This document shows positions 1 to 10,572 of a DNA stretch of 64,000 bases, piece by piece (the stretch's first letter is position 1; each line of letters starts with the position of its first letter). The notes beneath the pieces are model-generated. The model worked only from the letters and a program-made list of their open reading frames with translations, ran no database searches and was not told where the DNA came from. This stretch comes from Adiantum capillus-veneris (taxonomy: Eukaryota > Streptophyta > Polypodiopsida > Polypodiales > Pteridaceae): the NCBI GenBank assembly GCA_014529385.2, contig CM043966.1, forward strand, positions 106,715,587 through 106,779,586, read 5' to 3'. A program made the translations under genes and the position numbers.

Positions 1-885
1 TTAGGATTTCCAATCATCTTTATGAGGGGTCTCCAACCTATAAATAGGCCCCTCTCCTTCTTGTAAAACAGCCTCCAACATCTCACATAGCACCCCAACA
101 CTCTATGCGTGAGGAGAGACTTAGGTGTAGCAACCGCTTGTGAGCTTCACTCTTGGTGTGAGAGAAGCCTTCAAGCTACACATTGCAAGTGAGAGAGCGT
201 GAGTTCCACAAATCTCAAAACCACTATTGTATATGCTTCTTCATCATCAATAAATTGAGGTTTGGTGCATCAAAGGCGTGATTCGACGTTCAAATCTTCG
301 TCCTTCCATTTGTGCAATACGGTTTGGTGAATTCAAGGTGACTTGTGTATTTTGAGTTTTTATCGGTTGATCTTGATTTTAGAAAGTGTTTTAGTGTGTT
401 TTTCATTGCCAATTTTTTGTCCATTGTAAGAGGGTATTGTGGTGAGAGGTCTCCCACACCCTAAGACAGTGTGTGTGTGTTTTGGCAATGTTTAGCAATC
501 ACTAAGCATTGAGTGAGTTTTGTACAAGTTCTACGATAGCATCATAACCAACCATCTCCATTTGCAAGTCACAAATAAGGTATTACGCAAGATATTTTCC
601 TCTCTCTCTTCCCTTTGCTCTAGCTCTCTCTGGTCCATTTCATGTGTGTCTTGGTGTGAGGTTGCTTGTGTGTGTTGTGTGGTGCATCTTCTTGGTTGTG
701 CCAAAATCTCTCTTGCGTCCTAGTTCGCATACCATAACTAGGTGGTGCCCCTATCTTGTTTGGGTTTGGTTGTGGGTTTGTTGTTGTGTTGTGCTTGTGG
801 TTTCCCCAGCCCCAATTGAGCAGCACGGGAGTCTTGAGGGGTGTTTAGAGGTCGCCTCTCTTGTTGCCCGCCCCGGACCGCCTCA
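1..885 (+). repeat. LTR, 3' part, plus orientation, cut by the window edge
   Basis: A TATA box (TATAAATAG, 39-47) is followed by about 840 bp of R-U5-like sequence with AATAAA at 249-254, ending in ...GGACCGCCTCA at 885. The last ~170 bp match, with changes, the outer ends of the element B LTRs at 28965 and 37235 in reverse complement (the GGTCCGGGGCGGGCAAC block and the GGGGCACCACCTAGTT block). The rest is unlike B, so this is a related but different family. The Copia coding sequence starts immediately after 885. The element's other parts lie left of the window, or this is a solo LTR. Short open frames inside it are not genes. Confidence 0.7.
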
Positions 886-3595
886 CTACATATATGGTAA
901 TGACCACAATACCCACATCACTCTCATGTACATAGAGTGAATGATCATCATGAGCTCTCCTAAAACCAATACTGACAAGATACTTGGCAATCCTGTCATA
1001 CCATGCTCTAGAGCCCTGCTTCAAACCATACAAAGCTTTGAGAAGTCTGCATACATAATCTGGGTAACTTGGATCGACATAACCAGGTGGCTGATCCATA
1101 TACACTTCCTCTTGCAACTCACCATTCAAGAAGGCATTCTTTACATCCATTTAATGCATAATCCATCCTCTAGATGCAGCCACTGCTATGACAGCTCTCA
1201 CAGTCGTCATCTTTGCCACTGGAGCAAAGGTCTCCTCATAGTCTATGCCATACGTCTGAGCATAACCCTTTGCGACCAGCCTTGCCTTGTGATGCTCAAT
1301 GTTACCATCAGCCTTATGCTTGGTTTTATACACCCATTTATAGCCAATATCTTTCTTGCCACTTGGCAATGGCACCAACTCCCATGTGTCGTTTGCTTCC
1401 AATGCAGCCATCTCTTCATTCATTGCATCATCCCAATGCACATTTCCAACTGCATCCTCAAAACATGTGGGCTCCACATCCTGTATCACCTTAGCCATGT
1501 AGGCTTGGTGATGCACTAGATACCCATCATAAGTCAATTTCTGAACTGGATTTCTGACTCTATTAGATCTGCACGGTCCTGGGTCACTCCTTTGCCCTCT
1601 AGCATCTTCTTGTACTTTCCTTACACCAGGTGTCCTGACAGCCGGAATTCCAAATTCCTCATCACGAATTTGTTCAGAACCATCTGAATCCATGTCTACA
1701 TGTGAAAAACCTGATGATGCATCAGCCATAAAGGGAGGTTCATCAACCTTTTCCTTTCCTTTTCGTGATACATTCCCTGTACCTGTTGGTGGAGTAACCT
1801 GTGTACGTAGTCTACCATTCCATGGCTTCTCAACAGAGCCACGAGAAGAGGACTCTTGTGGTCCACTCAAAACCTGTGACTGTGGCCTCACATTTTGTAC
1901 AACCACATCATCTTTTACATCAGCCCCAATAGTGCCATGTGCATTACTGTACCAGCTGCTCATCTCATCAAAGACTACATCTCTGCTCACTCGTAATTCT
2001 CGTGTAGTAGGATTGTAGCACCTGTACCCTTTTTGTTCAAGGGAATATCCCACAAGAATACATTTCTCTGCTTTTGGATCCAATTTCCTACGCAACTCAT
2101 CTAGTACATGCACGTAAGCTATGCAGCCAAACACTTTCAAGTGTGCCAAATCAGGCTTTGTACCTGTAAACTTTTCCTCAGGTGTTACATCATGCACCGC
2201 AGCTGTAGGTGTCCTGTTCATAATGTACACAGCTGTATTTACAGCTTCAGCCCAGAAATGATGAGGCATGTTCTTCTCATTCATCAATGCACGTGCAACC
2301 TCTGCAATGTGCCTGTTTTTCCTTTCTGCGACCCCATTCAGCTGTGGAGTATATCTGCATGTAAACTGCATGTGTATACCATGCATTCGCTGAAAATCTG
2401 AAAAATCATTGGAGAAGTACTCTCCCCCTCCATCTGACCTCAATGTCTTGATTTGCATATCTGTCTCCTTCTCAATCATGACTTTGAAGTCTTGAAAGTG
2501 ACCAAACACTTCACTTTTGTTACGCATGAAGTAGACCCATACTTTCCTTGTATGGTCATCAATGAAAGAGACATAATACGTGCAACCATGTATACTTGCA
2601 GTATCGGTTGGACCCCAAACATCTGTGTGCACCACCTCAAGTGGATTTTTACATAAATTGTGCTCATGTGGAAATGAGCCCTTTGACTGTTTTCCAAACT
2701 GGCATGCTGCACACACTTTATGCATACCATCCACCTTGAATTTGGGCAAACCTTTTACAATCTGTTTTGATTGCATGCTGCGCAATCTCTGCTCATTGAC
2801 ATGGCCAATGCGTTTGTGCCAAATGTCAACATCAGCCACAACACCTGTGCCCTGTGCAAATAATGCAGCTTTTACCTTAGGCATGTCTACATTCAGCATA
2901 AACATTCTGCCCACACATTTGCCCTCTGTGATCTGCTTACAGCCATTCTGGAAATCTTCTACATAAGAGCCATTTGGATTGAAGCGAACCTGCAAACCCT
3001 GCTCAACCATTTGTCCAACAGAAACAAGATTCTTTGTAATGTTTGGGACATGAAGTACATATGCTAAGTACTTTGATTTCCCACTCTTCGTATTTAGAGG
3101 TATGTCCCCTACATGAGCAATGGGGTGAGCTGTGTCCTCTCCTGTCTGCACATAGCCTGACACATATGGTTTGCGCATATCTCTAAACCACTCTCCACGA
3201 GACGTCATGTGATTAGAGGCACCTGAATCCACATACCAAACATCATCTTGGGTGGAATTCTCTGCAGTCATTGTATTCATTACATGCTGCATAACAAACA
3301 TGCGCTCATTTTTGCTGTCATCTGCATCTCTGCTAGTAGATGCATAGTTGCCCTGTTCTCTCTTTCCACTTGCTTTTCCCTTTGGACAGTCACGTGACAT
3401 GTGACCTCTTTCACCACAAGTCCAACATTCTTTGCTATCTGGAGTATGTTGCTACCTGCTTGATCCTGCACCACGACCTCTTTGACTCCCCCTGCCTTGA
3501 GACTGGTTTCCCCTGCCATCTGTATTGTTTTGATTTGATTGCGAACGAAGGGATTGTGATGCTCTTGCTCTCTTAGCCTCTCTTGCCTGCACCAG
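886..3595 (-). pseudogene. Copia gag-pol polyprotein, truncated, two nonsense codons
   Basis: The polyprotein for Copia replication reads in one frame. A Ser/Arg/Gln-rich gag tail is followed by a zinc knuckle CWTCGERGHMSRDC (3384-3427). Next come the aspartic protease (WYVDSGASNHM, near 3230), the integrase zinc region (WHKRIGHV) and the integrase core (HTDVWGP, LRSDGGGEYF, NGVAERKNR). Reverse transcriptase follows ([29 protein letters not shown]). Two in-frame stops break it: TAG at 3452-3454 in gag and TAA at 1151-1153 exactly before MDVKNAFL, where relatives carry Gln. The frame ends at ...VVITIYV, directly before the expected Asp-Asp. Gag is reduced to about its last 70 codons. It is non-functional, but the family assignment is secure. 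Confidence 0.9.
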
Positions 3596-3607
3596 GCTCT
3601 GATACCA
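3596..3607 (-). other. Copia primer-binding site (iMet tRNA type)
   Basis: Read on the minus strand the site is TGGTATCAGAGC, the usual plant Copia primer site complementary to the 3' end of initiator tRNA-Met. It abuts the LTR end ...TTTACA with no gap, which fixes the LTR boundary at 3608 and the element's orientation. Confidence 0.9.
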
Positions 3608-3929
3608 TGTAAAGAATGAGGATGCAAGAGAGATACACAAGACAAGCACAAAGCACACAGAGATGGAAAGCTTCTTCTTCTTCTTCACAGAAAAGAGAGT
3701 ACAAAATGACTAAGTGCTAAAGCTGAAAAGTAGCACATATGTACATGCAGTCACTAAGTGTGAACTCGCTAGAAGCGTACTAGGCTGGCACTATAAGTGT
3801 AGTCCAGTTGTAGAATCACTGGCAGAGATCCTCCGTGTCGGTCACCTAACGCACCAGTGAGTAAATGCCATAAGCGGCCAAGACCTGTAGTGGATGCCAG
3901 CTCAAGGTGTAGAGCTCGACATCTCAACA
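3608..3929 (-). repeat. Copia 5' LTR
   Basis: About 322 bp bounded by TGTAAAG... and ...CTCAACA in plus-strand reading, i.e. TG...CA ends. The inner end is fixed by the primer site. The outer end is placed where homology to the element C gag region resumes (the sequence from about 3950 parallels 44490-44560 of element A). The partner LTR is not in the window, so the outer end is less certain. Confidence 0.65.
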
Positions 3930-5300
3930 GGGTTAACCATCCTCTTCCACTGTCTCTTTAGCTTAGGTACCATCTCTATAAGCTGCCCAAAAGTAACATC
4001 GGCTTTCCTGCTCATCAGATCCTCCTTCAAGTCATAGCTTAATTTCCCATCCCCTAGTGGAAAATCTGAAACATGAAACTTGCAACGAGCCCTCCTTTTC
4101 CTTTTGGCCTTGACATCTCGCCTTCATGGCTCTTTCCCTTCTTCTTGCTAGGACCTGGGGCACTTCTTCCTTCCTTGTCCTCTGTGGTCCTCTTCCCAAT
4201 AGGAATCACTAATGTATCCTCTAGCTTTGATGCCTTCTCCAAGGTGACCACACTTATCACTTTTGTCTTTCCCTTTTCCTCTTGGGTTAATCCACTGGTT
4301 CCTTCTTCTCCCTTAATTTTGATGCCATAATCATTTGACCTAGTTAGCACCTGTCTTGGCAATGGATACATGTCTCCCCCCATCCTTGGTGGCTTATCAC
4401 ATTGCGGGCTGATGTGTCCTAACTCTCCACAATTATAACATGTGGGCGTCTACCTCCAGAACCTACCATTGCTTTGTCCAACACCATTCCTAGGTCTTTC
4501 TTCACCTCCTGAATGATTTGCAAACCTCCCTCGACCTCAATTATTTCCCACTTGACCTAGCATGTTTAGGCTGAGATTCTTCATTAAATCTACCGCTTGC
4601 CTCATGTCTTGCCTTAGCCCATCATCTTGCACTGTTGTAGTGACCACTGTTGGCATAACCTGAGGAGTAACAGAAATCACTGGTTCATGATGAAGCCCTG
4701 GCATGCGACCTTGTAAAGAGTCCATAGGCTGAAATTCAGACCTCATGGGCAAAGACTCCACCCCTAGCTGGCTCATTTTCCTGAGCTTCCACTCTTTGTT
4801 CCTTGCTACCTCTAGTGCATCTTCATATGTCCTAGGCTTCTTTAGCTCCACTCTCTAATGTATATTCTCCCAAAGACCATCCAAGAACCTGTCCTTCTTC
4901 ATCATGTCAGACGGGGGTACTTGTGGTGCTAAGGCCTTGCACATCCGCTCCCATACCAATGAAAACTTATGTATGTACGCATCTAGTGGCTCACCTTCCT
5001 TCTGCACCAAACCTTGTACTTCCTACCACACTTTGGCAGGATCTTCTATCTTCACAAACTCTACTTCCAATCCATGCCTTAGATTGTCCCAACTCAATTT
5101 TACATGTGGATTAGCCACACACAACTCCTCTTCAAATGCTTTGGACCAAACTCGTGCATCACTCTTCAAAAAATTTGGAGAAGACGTAACATCTGCGCCA
5201 GGTCATGGATTTGGTTGCTAATGCAGGCAACCTCCATCTTTTCCAAAAAGTCTTCCACAACTTCATCACTTCTTCCATGAAACTCCGGATAAGAGAAAGC
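3930..5300 (-). pseudogene. gypsy element C gag fragment
   Basis: The capsid/nucleocapsid polyprotein in pieces. From the N-terminal side there is a capsid-like stretch with stops (about 5290-4850). Next is an open stretch at 4537-4851 starting MELKKPRTYEDALEVAR, then a zinc knuckle CYNCGELGHISPQC (about 4395-4440). A Lys/Glu/Gly-rich tail follows at 4054-4383 (MGGDMYPLPRQ..., SAPGPSKKKGK). Element A has the same order: ELKRPATF, CYNCGELGHINTYC, MGGDMFSLPQQ, AAPGPSRKKWK. The two are therefore the same lineage. Homology to the pre-protease region continues to 3930 and stops at the Copia LTR. Several stops make it non-coding now. Confidence 0.8.
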
Positions 5301-5403
5301 CATGGCTACCCAAGCTATGATGCTTTGAGAACCCCTTCAAACACGTGCAAGAACCCAAACTGTTTACTAACCCAATCCCCAGAAACTTCAATGGAGCTCA
5401 ACT

Positions 5404-5646
5404 TTAGATAAGGACAAACACATGCACATCAAATGAGTTTTCATAGTTAATCATCGGAATTACAATAGGCAAAGGGCATTCCAGTATCTCTCTTAATCTT
5501 ATTGGCCCGAACATAAGGACTATGCGCTGCTGGAAAAAAATCTTCCTGGACACATGAACATTTATCTGGATTCTTTGTGTTAAATGAAAAGGAGTGAATT
5601 GAGGTCCATTTTGATCATCCATTAAAGCCAACCATGCAGCTCTCAA
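5404..5646 (-). CDS. Small leader ORF upstream of gag in element C (unknown)
   Basis: An open frame of 80 residues between primer site and gag. I do not recognise the protein. It aligns by eye with the ORF in the same position of element B (36923-37159): both share KIFFQQ, an FG...LR.IL core, a P.PI..P..(N/D)Y segment and the end SFDVHVF. Conservation in two otherwise diverged elements suggests a real protein or peptide of this lineage rather than a chance frame. It could instead be the N-terminal end of gag that has lost continuity. It looks soluble, with no membrane segment or signal peptide. Confidence 0.45.
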   Translation of the reverse strand: MRAAWLALMDDQNGPQFTPFHLTQRIQINVHVSRKIFFQQRIVLMFGPIRLREILECPLPIVIPMINYENSFDVHVFVLI

Positions 5647-6340
5647 GAAGGCACACTTGACTTATCCTTTGATTTTGCCAGAATTTCAGTAGCATAACAG
5701 CATAAATGGCTCAAAAGACCAAAAAACTAGCCATCATAACTTGGAAAAATTTTGACAGAGTTTCCCCAAAAGTAGAGCAGTAAGAACCCAAAATATAGAC
5801 TGTATATGTATGCATAAACTGCCAACAATAGAACCCGAGCATCAAATAGGAATCACTAGTACATAGCCTATGGCGAGGTCACGAAAAGGGTGCTCTAGCC
5901 ACTTGTATCACCAAAAGGATCTCACATTTGAGAATCCCTCAGCTCAATAAAACCTCACGCTATCGACCCTCTCATGAAGGCTTATGCAAATCTCGTATAG
6001 TCAAGTCTCAGAAATGACTATCTTTCAGACCAAGTCTCAAAAATGGTTGGGACTACCAAATAAAACCAAGTATGGCTCCACAAAGGCATACAATTGCAGT
6101 TTCCACAAGTAACATACAATACCAACAGACAATGCGCTCAAACAGGCGCCAAATGATGCATACCCACAGCAACTGCACGTGATTTTCTCTGTCGTTGTAT
6201 CCCTCTACTCCAGCGACATGTACCTGTGTGAATCACTTGTATCTGTACATGTACCTGTAACCTGCAACCTGTAGTCTGCAACCTGTAATCCCGAATCTCG
6301 AATCTTGAAGCTCGAAGCAGAAGGTACTCGAACAAGATCC

Positions 6341-6355
6341 TCCGTGGAGGCGCCA
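6341..6355 (-). other. Primer-binding site, element C, first copy
   Basis: Minus-strand reading TGGCGCCTCCACGGA lies a few bases inside the LTR start at 6362. It is a duplicate of the site at 7095-7109, with one base different. Confidence 0.6.
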
Positions 6356-7094
6356 AAAGAATGTGAGCGGGATGAAAACACATACAACGCATCTATAATG
6401 ACCCGACACACACTCTTGGGATGATATACACATACACTATGGGGCACCACTCGTCTTACACAACCCACTTGGCCAAGATAGGGAACACGCTGTGAACGGG
6501 ATGAAAACACACACAGCGCCTCTATAACGACCCGACACACACTCTTGGGAAGATACACACACACACTATGGGGCACCACTCGGCTTACACAACACACTTG
6601 GCCGAGACAGGGAACACACCTCTGGAGTGAGAGGAGAGAGACTATCCACTTGCCCACTCCACACAGACACACACACACACATACACACCCAAAAAACTCA
6701 GCTCAAAAGAGGAGAATTTCTGATGTTTAGATACAATTGAGCTTGGGCGCATATAGTCAAGTCTCAGAAATGACTATCTTCCAGACCAAGTCTCAGAAAT
6801 GGCTGGGACTGCCAAATACAACCAAGTATGGCTCCACAAATGCGTACAATGGCAGTTTCCACAAGTAACATACAATCCAGCAGACAATGCACTCAAATAG
6901 GCGCCAAGTGATGCATTCCCACAACAACTGCAAGTGACATCACTGTTGGTATATCACTGTACTCCAGCTACCTGTACCTGTGTGAATCACCTGTACCTGT
7001 ACCTATCCCTGTAACCTGTAACCTGTAACCTGTAATCCCGAAGCTCGAAGCTCGAAGCTCGAAGCTCGAAGCAGAAGGTACTCGAAGAAGATCC

Positions 7095-7109
7095 TCCGTG
7101 GGGGCGCCA
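7095..7109 (-). other. Primer-binding site, element C, second copy
   Basis: Minus-strand reading TGGCGCCCCCACGGA, six bases from the LTR start at 7116. TGGCGCC is a common start of plant gypsy primer sites. I cannot name the tRNA with confidence. Confidence 0.65.
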
Positions 7110-7115
7110 AAAGAA

Positions 7116-8260
7116 TGTGAACGGGATGAAAACACACACAGCGCCTCTATAACGACCCGACACACACTCTTGGGAAGATACACACACACACTATGGGGCA
7201 CCACTCGGCTTACACAACACACCTGGCCGAGACAGGGAACACACCTCTGGAGTGAGAGGAGAGAGACTATCCACTTGCCCACTCCACACAGACACACACA
7301 CACACACATACACATCCAAAAAACTCAGCTCAAAAGAGGAGAATTTTTTATGTTTAGATACAATTGAGCTTGGGCCAACACCAATGGGGCAAATAGCTCA
7401 CACAATATGGGTAAAATAAGCCAGATACAATCACAAACTAGAGCAGAAACTTCGCTCATAGGAGAAACTTACACAGAAAAACAGCAGGAAAAGAGTGAGG
7501 AATTTGGCAAAATGGACAGCGCCATCGCGTCCGGAACGGCCCAAAACCCCAGTCTACAATGTCAAAGTGCTCAAATCCGACCTCGGATGAGCAGTTTACG
7601 ACCAAAACAGGCTCCAAAATGAGCAAAAACACAGCTGCGGCTGTTCCTCCTCCCTTCTCCACGTTTTTTCTGGTCTTCTCTCATTTTTTTCAGTTCCCAC
7701 ACTTAGCTTTATTACTTGGGCACCCTTGGCCTTTTAGATGACCTCAAACGGACCCCGAACAGGCCAAAAACTGACCTCGCAGTGCATAGTTGTCACCTTT
7801 TTGCATCATTCGCACACCTGGCATTCAGCTTTTTTCCAATAATGCATCTTGCCACCATGTGAAGTGGCCCCAAAAAGTGGTCCTAATGATGACCTTTCTG
7901 CATAACTCTCACCAAAAAACACCCACGTTGTGTCCGTCCTCATCCGCGTGCAAATATTGACCTCGCTCGCCCTCTTGACGCCACTAGATGCCATCTGACG
8001 CACCTGCTGACCTCACGTCGTCGGCCCGCGGATAGCTTCCTCGAGAAGTTTTAAGCGCTACCAACTCCTCCTTATTGTAGAAAAAACACACTGGTACTGG
8101 TAATATTGAAAATCGATGCATTATGTACACCTTGTCCTACCTGTACACATGTGGGCCCCACGTAACCACCTGGCTAAGGAAAATGAGCAATCCTTTATTC
8201 GATCCACCATGCATGTGTATGTACATATGCGCAATCCCTTGCTCAAAAAAACTACTGACA
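7116..8260 (-). repeat. LTR of gypsy element C, full unit
   Basis: Plus-strand reading starts TGTGAACGGGATG and ends AAACTACTGACA. It contains the block CAATTGAGCTTGGGCCAACACC, the GCTCCAAAA(T/A) region and the GTGGGCCCCACGTAACCACC block, all repeated in the next unit. It is about 1.14 kb, similar in length to the element A LTR, whose plus-strand end ...GCCTGACA is also similar. Confidence 0.75.
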
Positions 8261-9278
8261 ACGCCTATGGAGTGAGAGGAGAGAGACTACCCATTTACCC
8301 ACTCCACACAGAGAGAGAGAGACACACACACACACCCAAAAACTTCAGCTCAAAAGAGGAGAATTTCTGATGTTTAGAGACAATTGAGCTTGGGCCAACA
8401 CCAATGGGGCAAATAGCTCACACAATATGGGTAAAATATGCCAGATACAATCACAAATTGGAGCAGAAGCTTCGCTCATAGGAGAAACTTACACAGCCAA
8501 AACAGCAGAAAAACAGTGGGGAATTTGGCAAAATGGACAGCGCCATCGCGTTTGGAACGACCCAAAACCCCAGTCTACAATGTCAAAGCGCTCAAATCTG
8601 ACCTCAGATGAGCAGTTTATGGCCAAAACAGGCTCCAAAAACAACAAAAACACAATTGTGGTTGTTCCTCCTCTTCTCTCCACGTTTTTTCTGGTCTTCT
8701 CTCCGGTTTTTCAGTTCCCACAACTAGCTTTATTAGTTGGGCACCCTTGGCCATTTAGTTGACCTCAAACGGACCCCGAACATGCCAAAAACTGACCTCG
8801 CAGTGCATAGTTGTCACATTTTTGCATCATCTGCACACCTGGCACTCAACTTTTTCCAATAATTCATCCCTCCACCACGTGAAGTGGCCCCAAAAGATGG
8901 TCCTCATGATGACCTTTTTGCATAATTATCACAAGAAAACACCCACGTTGTGTCCGTACTCATCCATGTGCAAATATTGACCCATTCGACCTCCTGACGC
9001 CACTAGATGCCATCTGACGCACCTACTTATCTCATATCGTCGACCCGCGGATAGCTTCCTTGAGAAGTTTTATGTGCTACCAACTCCTCATTATTAAAGA
9101 AAAAAACACTGGTACTGGTGATAGTGAAAATCGATGCACTATGTACATGCTGTCCTACCTGTACACATGTGGGCCCCACGTAACCACCTGGCTATGGAAA
9201 ATGGGCAATCCTTTATTTGATGCACAATGCATGTGTATGTACATATGCACAATCCCTTGCTCCAAAAAACTCCTAACA
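8261..9278 (-). repeat. Second LTR unit of element C, lacking its first ~130 bp
   Basis: Directly follows the first unit. It lacks the part equivalent to 7116-7247, then matches it from GGAGTGAGAGGAGAGAG to the end CTCCTAACA at 9278. Two LTR bodies and three LTR starts are therefore stacked between 6362 and 9278. The two bodies differ by scattered substitutions, so the duplication is not recent. Confidence 0.7.
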
Positions 9279-9830
9279 CCGGCAAGGTGGCACATCATGG
9301 TGATAGAGAGATAGAGGGAGAGATAGTGAACCTACTTGGTGCGTTCTCTAGAGAGGGCTCATTGACATGAAAACTTGCTAACATGAGTGTATGTGCATTG
9401 ACCGTTGGAGTCGAGATGTGGATATCACTTCCTTTACATCATACAATTCCCAAAGCAAACCACTATGCTAAGTCTCCTCTTTGTGATGCAAATGTTGCCA
9501 ATTCCTCCCACCAAAATACTACCAAGTGGTGACCTCTCATGAACTTGCCTCCCCCGATAGTGGCCTCTCAGTGCCTTTTTATAGGTGCTGGTTGCTTTAG
9601 ATTAGGATAATCTAGCTTGATTAGGATAATCTAATCAAGGGAGACAAAGCAAGGCGGTGGGTCCTGGGTGGTTGACCCTTGCTTTGTCTTGGGAAATATT
9701 ATAAGGAAAACCTCTAGGTGGGCCTTTGTGACCATCACCTAGAGAGATGAGAATTTACAAGTTTGGGATTCTTTACAAGATTGGTTGAAACTGGAAAAAA
9801 ATGATGATAATAACCTACGGTTTACTGAAG
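9279..9830. repeat. Probable minus-strand LTR fragment, family unknown
   Basis: No gene. A minus-strand TATA-like element (CCTATAAAAAGG, 9573-9584) and an imperfect palindromic stretch near 9598-9640 (AGATTAGGATAATCTA...GATTAGGATAATCTAAT) suggest promoter/LTR DNA. No second copy exists in the window, so it cannot be bounded. Confidence 0.35.
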
Positions 9831-9989
9831 AGGGCGTCGTGGACGTGATGCCGGTGAATAGCAGCTTTGATGGTGCGTCGGTGTAGCACGTTCGTCACTT
9901 CTGGGTTGGCCGGGGCATGCCTTCCGCGCCTTTGCTTGTTTTGGTATCAGTGTCGCGAGATTTAGGCCGTCTTCCTTCTTGTCGATGTC

Positions 9990-10241
9990 GTTGAATCCTT
10001 TGTTTTTTTTATATTTTACTGGTGTGTGCGTATATGCGTGTGTGTGTGTGTGTATGTATGGGTGCGTGTGCGTGAGTGTGTGTATATATATGTGTGTGCG
10101 CGAGCATGCGTGGGAACGGGGGGGAAACATATTATGTGTATATATAAATATATATATTTTTTTACATTTTTTTCTGTGTGGCTTACTGCTGTAGGGAATC
10201 GGCGACGTAAAGCGTGAGTGAGAGAGGGAGAGTGTCTTGAG

Positions 10242-10280
<39 letters not shown>

Positions 10281-10449
10281 TGCAATGGGGGGGGGGGGCG
10301 TGAAGTGTGTGTGTGTATTTACCAACGCGCCCGTATGGGCTTGCTCATGGTGAGCACGACAGAGACGAGAGAGCTTTAGACGGCCAATATGCGCCGGGGG
10401 GTGAGAGTCGGTGAGGGTGCAGTGTGTGTCTGGTGTGTGTGTGTGTGAT
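9990..10449. repeat. GT-rich microsatellite block
   Basis: Alternating purine-pyrimidine tracts (GT/TG with TATATA interruptions), a (GT)n run at about 10242-10277 and a G-run at about 10286-10298. The His/Thr-rich frames opposite these tracts are artefacts of the repeat. No gene is seen. Confidence 0.85.
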
Positions 10450-10572
10450 GGAAGGATTATGTCTCTATGCTAGGTAGAGAATCCTAAGAGACACCAAGGG
10501 TAGAGAATCCTAAGCTAGAAAGAGCTCACTCTCTGTAAGCAAATTTACCTAGCATAGAGACATAGTCCTTCC
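10450..10572. repeat. Foldback: 27-bp inverted arms with a 69-bp spacer
   Basis: The left arm (10450-10476) is the reverse complement of the right arm (10546-10572) with a single mismatch. The right arm is gypsy coding sequence (RKDYVSMLG on the minus strand), so the left arm is an inverted copy of coding DNA. The spacer holds a 15-bp direct repeat, GTAGAGAATCCTAAG, at 10474-10488 and 10500-10514. Confidence 0.85.

Larger units (their letters stand above)
886..3929 (-). mobile_element. Ty1/copia element, 3' end missing
   Basis: A minus-strand Copia element. From its 5' end it shows an LTR (3608-3929), an iMet-type primer site, a shortened gag, then protease, integrase and reverse transcriptase in Copia order. 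It stops at 886, in the middle of the RT active site, where a plus-oriented LTR begins. No 3' LTR is visible, so the remainder presumably lies beyond that inserted LTR. It sits inside the gag region of gypsy element C, whose sequence resumes at 3930. Confidence 0.85.
5996..7115 (-). repeat. Duplicated leader, primer site and LTR start in element C
   Basis: Leader sequence (ATAGTCAAGTCTCAGAAATG...) plus primer site occurs twice, at about 5996-6361 and 6757-7115. Each copy runs into an LTR start (6362 and 7116). The first LTR stub stops at about 6755, just after CAATTGAGCTTGGG, where leader sequence begins again. The stub also contains a 129-bp tandem repeat of its own start (6362-6490 and from 6491). 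This is unequal exchange or template switching during reverse transcription. Confidence 0.75.
3930..9278 (-). mobile_element. Ty3/gypsy element C: gag, leader and rearranged LTRs
   Basis: The 5' part of a minus-strand gypsy element. A gag zinc knuckle and flanking gag lie at about 4054-5300, a small upstream ORF at 5404-5646, and a leader with primer site (two copies), then LTR sequence up to 9278. Gag motifs closely parallel those of element A at 44500-45800. The pol part should lie left of 3930 but was displaced by the Copia insertion and is not in the window. Confidence 0.8.

Noticed and set aside
941-1519. Plus-strand frame of 192 codons
   Set aside because: It is the antisense shadow of Copia integrase/RT. 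The minus strand carries the recognisable motifs.
3596-3607. Possible tRNA-Met gene fragment
   Set aside because: It is only the 12-base primer site next to an LTR end. No cloverleaf can be formed. The same holds for 23330-23343.
6138-7367. Several overlapping frames in the element C leader and LTR
   Set aside because: They are carried twice because the region is duplicated, lie in non-coding leader/LTR sequence and include Thr/His microsatellite translations.
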